From: Malachius bipustulatus
Lineage: Eukaryota > Arthropoda > Insecta > Coleoptera > Melyridae
Assembly: GCA_910589415.1 (NCBI GenBank)
Contig: OU342638.1
Location: 38,103,579 to 38,167,578 of the forward strand
Length of the DNA: 64,000 nucleotides
Direction: 5' to 3'
Below, piece by piece: positions 56,890 to 64,000 of this stretch. Position 1 is the stretch's first letter. Each line of letters begins with the position of its first letter. A model generated the notes under the pieces. It made no database searches, was not told the DNA's origin, and worked only from the letters and a program-made list of their open reading frames with translations. Both the position numbers and the translations under genes were made by a program.

Positions 56890-57606
56890 CAAGTATATCG
56901 ATTGCAGGACATTAGACATATATTTAAACAATAAGATTGAAATCTGTTCGGTGTTTTTCTCGAAAAACTAAATTTATCCTCAGCTTCAATATACAAACCT
57001 CCAAATAAAAATCTTTCTGTCAGAGACTGGGAAAGACTTTTTTCCCAATTTTCAGGAAATGTTATAGTATGTGGAGATTTCAATTGTCACCACACACTAC
57101 GGGGCTGATTCAGCTCTCTTATGTGATAGTGAAAGGTTGGTGGAAGCACTCAATAACTTCAATTTATGTCTTCTAAATGACAGTTCCCTGACAAGAATTA
57201 CAAGAGAAGGCCAAAACAAGTCCGCAGTTCACCTATCCATTATCACACCCAATTTAGACTGACCTGACCTGACCTGACCTATCCATTATCACACCCAATT
57301 TAATTGGTAAATTAATGTGGAAAGTTCTCGATGATACATGGGGCTCTGACCATTATCCAGTTTTTCTTGAATGTAACCGTAATTTTACCCCTAAGCAATT
57401 AACCCCTTCAACCAAATGGAATGACAAAACAGCTGATTGGACGCTCTTTACCAGATCTATGGATCATCAAATAAATTCATTTGAGAATAGAGAAAACGTA
57501 ACACTCACAGACTTTATGAGCATTCTTAGTAAAGCTTGTAATGAAATCCAAGGCTTTCGTTGGAAATTATTATTTATTTGCATTATTAGAGGGGTTTATC
57601 AGGAGT

Positions 57607-58257
57607 GATACAGTTTTTACGACAGTGATTAGCAGGTTATCTCCACCAGCACCGGCTATATAAACAGGGACAACTAAGAAGCCGACCAGAGGATCCGTGG
57701 TACTGACTCGAGAACCACTCTCCCTCCCTGTGAATTGAGCTCGGAGGTCATCAAGGGGCATGTACTGAGTGCACCCTGTCCCATTTACATAGCCGGCTAC
57801 AGTAGGTCGATGAAATGAGTCGAACCTAACTGTAACCGGACATCGGCAGACCGACCAGAGTGAAGTGAGCTCTGGCCGGCAACCGATTCAGTATGGGGAA
57901 TCAGTCGGCGCTACGTTGAAGTACCGGCTAATCCCTTCAGTCCCTATCCGGCCTGTATTGAGGGCCGGATTCAGTAACAGCCGTCCCGAGGTCATATTGA
58001 GGCATCGGGAACGGACTTTGTTTCAGATAGCCTCGCCGCCGGAGAGTATTACTCCCAGACTCCGTTCCGGCGCGTGTTCCGGAAACTACAGTAGCCGACA
58101 CGCACTGTGCGACGGTGAGCGGGTGACTGGCGTTGAGGAGCCGGCCGCGAACCGTTCTGTCGGTCGACCAATCAGCATTAGTACACGCACCCGACGCAGA
58201 TATCTACCACCAATTAGACGGACTGTGGAGGACGAGAGCCGGCCCATAGGATACAGT
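57607..58257. mobile_element. GC-rich block inserted in the LINE, flanked by GATACAGT
   Basis: The 8-mer GATACAGT occurs at 57,607-57,614 and 58,250-58,257. Between them ~635 bp is far more GC-rich than the LINE on either side, contains CTATATAAACAGG (57,656) and no inverted ends that I can see. It could be a short non-autonomous insertion with its own target duplication; it could also be replacement sequence. Immediately to the right is a run of 21 C. Confidence 0.4.
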
Positions 58258-58264
58258 GGTTATG

Positions 58265-58285
58265 CCCCCCCCCCCCCCCCCCCCC
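58265..58285. repeat. Poly-C tract, 21 bases
   Basis: Uninterrupted C run between the GC-rich block and the RT part of the LINE. Length may be unreliable in assembly. Confidence 0.8.
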
Positions 58286-60859
58286 ATACATATAATTGAG
58301 AAAATGTTGGAGTCTCTCGCCCCACCCACCGTGATTTGTCGTCCCTTCAGTAGCAATCTAACACCAACAAATAATAACGTATTCCCCCTTGAGAAGTTCA
58401 CAATGGCAGAGCTGGAGACAGCACTGCAAACCCATCGTGGCACATCGCCGGGCAAAGACAGCATAACCTACTCGATACTCCAGAGCGTGTCTCACCTTAG
58501 CAGGAGAACTCTCCTAGAGCTTTTTAACAAGTGGTGGATATCTGATGGAGTCTTGGAGGAGCTCAAGGAGGTCGTCATCAAACTAATATTAAAACCTTTA
58601 AAAGATCGAAATACACCGTCCTCGTACAGGCCAATATCATTTTTGTCTTGCATAGCTAAGACACTTGAGAGAATCATTAAGGTCAGATTGGAGTGGTTCT
58701 TGGAGCACGAAAGCAAACTTCCCCCATCACAATACGGATCCCGTAAAGGCTTAGGAACTACGGAGGCCCTCTCTCAGCTGGTGGCAGACATCCATATCAA
58801 TCTATCCCAAAACTCCTAGGTCCCGTGCCTATTTATTGACCTTAACTTAAAGGTGCTTATGATTCAGTCTACCTTAATGGTCTTGCAGCCTACTTAATTT
58901 CTTTAGAAGAACCCCCTAAAGCTGCCTGCAATATTGTAAATCTGTTCAGAGATCGGAAAGTTTTTATCAGAGATCAAAATAATGTCCACCATGGCCCAAG
59001 AATAATAAACCAAGGACTCCCGCAGGGATCGGTCCTCAGCCCTATCTTATTCAACGTTTACACACAGGGCATAGGTACATAAAATCCCCGACTCAAGCGT
59101 TAAGTGCATTCAGTACGTAGATGACATTTGCTTTTACACTGTGCGGGACAGATACGATAGTGCAATTGAAAAAATAAAGCTCATTTACACTCAGACTGCG
59201 TAATTTCACCAGGAAAATCTGCAATAGTCCTCTTTACAAGACACCGGCTATCCACTCCTGAAAAAATAAGAATCGGCGACGTTGAAATCCCTGTTAAAAA
59301 ATCGTACAAGTATTTGGGTGTAATCATTGACCAGAAATTATTGTGGAGTGAACATATTCAACACCCAAAGAATAAGTGCGAGAAAGGGATCAACATGCTG
59401 AAATGTGTCACTAAAACCAAGTGGGGAGCAGATCCAAAGACAGCCCTGTTGTTCTACAGATCATACATTCGCTCAATTATAGACTATGGGTCTGTCTTCT
59501 ACGGGTGATCAGCAAACTGTCATCTCAAAAAAATTGACAAGATACAATTTAACGCCCTGAGAATATGCACTGGTGCTTTAAAATCTTCGCCTATCCCTGC
59601 GCTCCTGGTTGAATCACAGGAACCACCCCTGTTTATTAGGCGAGCATCCTTGGCTATAAAAAAAAACACTTTCCCCTCATTAAACTCTACGAAAAAAACA
59701 TTCCTAAAAATAGCCATAAATAATCTGACTAATAAATATTGGATGAAGAAGAACACACGCCCTCTTGCAGAAGTGCAAACCAATTTCACAAATCTACTCA
59801 GTTTTCTCCTTCACCGAGAGAAGCTTCCCATTTTTGACCTTGATTGCCCCTCTTTAGGTTTCATTCCGACCGCAATTATACCATCGTACTCAGAGTCAGA
59901 GATGCCTTCCTTCAATCTGACTCTTTTTCGCTCTATTTTAGACCTCCATGCCGGCTTTCTTGAGATCTACAAGGACGGCTCCAAAAGCGCTCTTGGGACT
60001 GGAAATGCTATCTACTCCCACAACAGAATAAATATCTAAGAAAAAATACCAGATTTCTGCTCAATTTTCTCTGCAGAGCTCTTTGCCATTGAACACGCTT
60101 TGAAGTATCTATCTAATAATTTACGCAATGCCAACGCATTTGATTTTCTCGGACTCCAGATCAGCCGTTGAGGCCATCACAAACAGGACCACAGCCGCCA
60201 GTCTTGCATCATCCGTCTGCTTATGCAACATAAGGAAACTCGTATATGAACCGAAACTTCAGGGACGACGAATCACTTTTCTCTTGGTAAAGGGTCATAC
60301 AGGTATCCCAGGTAATGAAATGGCTGACAAACTGGCTAAAGAAGCAGTGAACCGTTCAGAAGTTTCCCAAAAGTGTCAGTTTGAAGACCTCATCTCTGCC
60401 TCAAAAAAAGAAACCTGGAATCTATGGGCCAAACAATGGGACAACTTTGTGAATAAATCACAAAATCACTACTGCAAAATTCATCCCTCATTACCAAAGC
60501 ACATACCCCATCTGACAAACTACAATGTTAACAGACATTATACAGTGTTACAGTAACAAAACTTAAACTTTAAACTAAATCACGGAAACTTTCCATATCA
60601 CCTTCATAGGATTGGAATGTCCGACACCGACATATGTGATTGTGACGGCCAGTCAATTGCCGACTTAAACCATTTTTTAGTCTAATTAATTGCAACATCT
60701 CCTTGCCAACCAATATCACTGTACTCTTGGCCACCCAAGAAAAAAAAGTTCTCGATGCCTTGGTCAGCTGTCTGCGAACAGCTGGCATTTCCTTATAATC
60801 AGGTCCTCATCTGCAAAAATCTGTGGCAAACGGTAAGTTCCGATGCCAACCCAACCCAC

Positions 60860-61262
60860 ACTTCAATTCGATTCAATTCAACTCAAATTTCAAATAATTT
60901 TCTTCCAATCCTGTTAATTTAGTTTAAAAGTTTTTTTTCTAATTTGCTTATACAGGGGGTTCAAAATCTAGCCGTTTTCCTAAAATTGAAAAGGCCGCCA
61001 TTTTGGAACGGTTCTACCGATTTTACTCACAGTGCCAGACGACTCCTTGCAGCTACGTATCTTACTACCAAACAAAGTTCAGCCCACTAGATTAACAACT
61101 ACGACCGGAAACCGTGCCTCGTGGACGCTTTTTTTTTTCGAAATTTGGAGGGACATCCTATAGAAGTAACGCAACTTTAGGAAAATGTTTTTTTTTTACG
61201 AGAATCAAACGTCATCCCTAAGTTTCACAATAGTAGAGAATTTCAGTTTTTTTTTAATAACT
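60860..61262 (+). repeat. Interspersed repeat copy 2 (ACACCCTGTA family)
   Basis: Aligns to the reverse complement of 30,835-31,230, including TTTTCTTCCAATCCTGTT and AGAAGTAACGC. It directly follows the LINE remnant. Confidence 0.75.
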
Positions 61263-62203
61263 TTATACTCACACTACTGTACACCAGTACACCTAAACAG
61301 TGTTAGTCATTTCAAGTGATCAAAAATTGCCTTGTTTTTGCTCTTGTTGCTGCAAAGCACCTTTTGGTTTTTCAACATTCATGGATGGAACCGCTCCCAG
61401 TTTGAGAAGTGTTAACAGATAATCTGTGATCTCATCATATGAGCAAATTCGCATTCCTATGACACCATCACGTTTATCCTTTAGGTCACACGCAGCAAGC
61501 CGTTGATCGTAGGTGTGGGGGTGTATTTCTCAGGATCTGGAAACCAAAAAAAAACACCGTTTTCATTATATTACCATAAAGCGAAATTGTTTAATTGGCG
61601 ATTCAGACGATTATTTTAAAATGATGTAGATACAAAAATATGATGAAAATTACCAGTGTCTTCCATGGGCTTGCCTGTGCAATGAGATTTTTTCACCTTG
61701 TGGGGGGGGGGGGGGGGCACTTGCATAAATAGCATTTAAAACCCATTTTGGTTACTTTGCTTGATGATCGTCTGCAGTCTACTATCGGCCTCAAGCCTCT
61801 CTCTCGAGCTGGCTATATAGGAGTATTAGATATATGATTAACACTGACACTGAAACGATTGTAATTTGGATTGTGATTATTCTCAATACAACATTCCGAC
61901 AGGATAGTTGAGTTTCGTGAGTGAGAAATCTTGTGATAACTCACTCATAAGTTTTATTTTACTTCTACTTTTCCATTATATTACAGCATGCGACACTTCT
62001 GTCCTGTACTGCTAGGGCTAATGCTACTGAATTGAAACATCAAATTATGTACATGTTTAGTCTAGAACGTTTTGTATAACACGGTTTAATTCTCCTTTGA
62101 TAGGAAAATAAGAATAAGATTATCTTATACAGTTCAGTTCATTGATTGCATTTTATACAGCCTGGTGCATATTTTTTGTTCTTGTCTTTTTTAAATAAGT
62201 GTA
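61263..62203. other. No gene seen; 3' flank of the zinc finger gene
   Basis: Unique AT-rich DNA with a 16-base poly-G run at 61,702-61,717. It probably includes the 3' UTR of the minus-strand zinc finger gene. Confidence 0.5.
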
Positions 62204-64000
62204 TTACATCCTTCTAATAGAGTGAGCGGACTTTAAATGTCTGACAAGGTCCCTTTTTATTTTAGTTTCATGCTGACACTGAGCACATTTATACACTTCC
62301 ACTACTTTCTTATGTTTATGTTTATAATGTTCAATCAAATTACATTTATATTTTGTTTCAAATGAACATTCCTGACACTTGTACACTTCTGCTGCTGTTG
62401 AATGTTTTATTTTATAATGTTGAGTGAAAGCCCATTTATATTTTGTTTGATATGAACATTCCTGACACTTGTACACTTCTGCTGCTGTTGAATGTTTTAT
62501 TTTATAATGTTGAGTCAAAGCCCATTTATATTTTGTTTGATATGAACATTCCTGACACTTGTACACTTCTGTTGTTTCCGTTGAATGTTTAAACTTGAAA
62601 TGTTGATGCAGATATTTTTTATATTTCGTCTCGTAAGAACATTCCTGGCATTTAAATATTTCAGGATCTTTAGAATGTTCACATTTATAATGTTTGATCA
62701 ATGACCATTTATATTTTGTTTCAAATGAACATTCCAGACATTTGAACACTTCTGCTTCTGTTGAATGTTTATGTTTATTATGTTGAGTCAAATTGACTTT
62801 ATATTTTGTTTCAAATGAACATTCCAGACATTTGAACACTTCTGCTTCTGTTGAATGTATTTGTTTATGTCTAGTCAAATTACTTTTTTGTTTTGTTTGA
62901 TATGAACATTCCTGACACTTGTACACTTCAGATTCTGCTGAATGTTTCATTTTATAATGTTGAGTCATTGAAATTTTGATTTTTGTTATGTAAGAACATT
63001 CCTGACACTTGTACACTTCTGCTTGCGTTGAATGTTTTATTTTATAATGTTGAGTCAAATCACTTTTCCTTTTTGTTTGATATGAACATTCCTGGCACTT
63101 GTACACTTCTGCTTGCGTTGAATGTTTTATTTTATAATGTTTTGTCAAATCACTTTTCCTTTTTGTTTGATATGAACATTCCTGGCACTTGTACACTTCT
63201 GCTTGCGTTGAATGTTTTATTTTATAATGTTTTGTCAAATCACTTTTCCTTTTTGTTTGATATGAACATTCCTGACACTTGTACATTTCTGTTGTTTCCG
63301 TTGAATGTTTAAACTTGAAATGTTGCAGCAGATTAATTTCATATTTCGTCTCGTAAGAACATTCCTGGCATTTATATATTTCAGGATCTTTAGAATGTTC
63401 ACATTTATAATGTTTGATCAATGACCATTTATATTTTGTTTCAAATGAACATTCCTGACACTTGTACATCTCTGCTGGTTCTTTTAAATGTTTATATTTA
63501 TGATGTAGAGTAAAAACACTTTTCCATTTTGTTTCAAATGATGAACATTCCTGACACTTGTACACTTCTGCTTCCGTTGAATGTTTAAACTTGAAATGTT
63601 TCTGCAGATTATGTTTATATTTCGTCTCGTAAGAACATTCCTGGCATTTAAATATTTCAGGATCTTTAGAATGTTTACGATTATAATGCTGAATGAAATT
63701 AGATCTAACGTTTGCTTTATAGGAACAATGGGCACAGTTATACTTCGCTTCTTCTTCCCTGGTCCTTTCAGAAGATCCCGACTCATTTTCTTGAACGGGC
63801 TCACAACGACCGAGTGCATCCTTTAACGTTCCAACGTGACTACTACTTCCCTTAATTTGCTCCCAGCCCGGTTTATGTTCTTCAATGTCAATCGCTTCTT
63901 CTTTTAATTTCACATTTTCTGCTCCCTGCACTCGAGGAAGGCCATCTGGTCCTGGTGATGAGCCTTCAGGTTCTATCTTTATTAGGGGGCAATATGAAGA
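62204..64000 (-). CDS. Multi-C2H2 zinc finger protein, 5' end outside the window
   Basis: The frame is open from the right edge to the stop at 62,204 (598 codons visible). No ATG opens the visible part; a GTG at 63,931 is internal. The upstream frame reads IKIEPEGSSPGPDG, an acidic leader, followed by VKLKEEAIDIEE. Then 17 C2H2 fingers run almost to the C-terminus, mostly of the form YKCQECSYQTK..LT.HYKIKH with 5-7 residue linkers (STQAEV, STETTEM, SKDPEI) instead of TGEKP. Finger 3 has one extra residue (CSSFETK) and finger 10 has a shortened H-x3-H spacing. Fingers 6-8 are nearly identical, a recent internal expansion. Expected to be a nuclear nucleic-acid-binding protein; target unknown. 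No ZAD or BTB domain is visible. Confidence 0.85.
   Translation of the reverse strand, partial: SSYCPLIKIEPEGSSPGPDGLPRVQGAENVKLKEEAIDIEEHKPGWEQIKGSSSHVGTLKDALGRCEPVQENESGSSERTREEEAKYNCAHCSYKANVRSNFIQHYNRKHSKDPEIFKCQECSYETKYKHNLQKHFKFKHSTEAEVYKCQECSSFETKWKSVFTLHHKYKHLKEPAEMYKCQECSFETKYKWSLIKHYKCEHSKDPEIYKCQECSYETKYEINLLQHFKFKHSTETTEMYKCQECSYQTKRKSDLTKHYKIKHSTQAEVYKCQECSYQTKRKSDLTKHYKIKHSTQAEVYKCQECSYQTKRKSDLTQHYKIKHSTQAEVYKCQECSYITKIKISMTQHYKMKHSAESEVYKCQECSYQTKQKSNLTRHKQIHSTEAEVFKCLECSFETKYKVNLTQHNKHKHSTEAEVFKCLECSFETKYKWSLIKHYKCEHSKDPEIFKCQECSYETKYKKYLHQHFKFKHSTETTEVYKCQECSYQTKYKWALTQHYKIKHSTAAEVYKCQECSYQTKYKWAFTQHYKIKHSTAAEVYKCQECSFETKYKCNLIEHYKHKHKKVVEVYKCAQCQHETKIKRDLVRHLKSAHSIRRM

Larger units (their letters stand above)
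56890..60850 (+). pseudogene. Decayed LINE (endonuclease, RT, RNase H), I/R1/LOA-like
   Basis: In order: endonuclease pieces (SASIYKPPN, CGDFNCHHT near 57,075, GSDHYP near 57,345); reverse transcriptase from ~58,290 (SPGKDSI, SSYRPISFLS, INQGLPQGSVLSP near 59,010, QYVDDIC near 59,115); RNase H (YKDGSK near 59,965, SAELFAIEHAL, FSDSRSAVEAI, GHTGIPGNEMADKLAKEA near 60,295); and a C-terminal cysteine-containing GMSDTDICDCD segment. Stops and frameshifts break it many times, ORF1 is absent, and the endonuclease-RT junction is replaced by a foreign GC-rich block. RNase H suggests the I/R1/LOA group of non-LTR elements. A small tandem duplication around TGACCTGACCTGACC occurs near 57,255-57,300. 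Confidence 0.85.

Noticed and set aside
62983..63312. 109-codon + strand frame with repeated LLLALNVLFYNV
   Set aside because: Antisense shadow of the repeated zinc finger coding sequence.

Overview
The window is nuclear DNA of an insect, or at least an arthropod. It has spliced genes with GT-AG introns, scattered GC-rich exons in AT-rich DNA, a Ty3/gypsy element, a decayed LINE, inverted-repeat transposons and many tandem arrays. The order of insect cannot be fixed from the sequence alone.

Layout. Bases 1-21,480 hold no gene I can support. They carry five unrelated-looking tandem arrays (1-1,050; 3,033-6,855; 11,273-13,574; 14,746-17,600; 19,245-19,920) separated by unique DNA, and a degenerate tRNA-Leu-like sequence at 20,547-20,611. 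A three-exon Ly6/uPAR-type surface protein gene lies at 21,494-24,690 (+); its first visible coding intron contains a 1.5 kb array. The main host gene is a seven-exon MBOAT lysophospholipid acyltransferase (LPCAT3/nessy type, 475 aa) at 27,871-50,579 (+). Its first intron is 20.9 kb and holds a foldback element, an interspersed repeat, an LTR remnant with a tRNA-Lys primer site, a ~320 bp array, and a nearly intact 11.1 kb Ty3/gypsy element in antisense orientation (37,139-48,270).

Downstream are a 1.9 kb inverted-repeat transposon with a second one nested inside it (51,490-53,370), an inverted pair of kinesin-14 gene fragments (54,135-55,409), a broken RNase H-bearing LINE interrupted by a GC-rich block (56,890-60,850), a second copy of the interspersed repeat, and the 3' part of a gene with 17 visible C2H2 fingers that runs off the right edge (62,204-64,000, -).

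The most informative signals are inside the gypsy element. It has a complete -1 frameshift signal in the gag/pol overlap: slippery heptamer, 6-nt spacer and 7-bp stem. Between pol and the 3' LTR there is a fourfold repeat whose stems are kept by paired base changes, together with dense GATA-type boxes. The LTRs differ at one base of 1,631 by my comparison, so the insertion is recent. Exon boundaries were set by hand from splice dinucleotides and reading frame. Family names rest on motif recognition, not on database searches.
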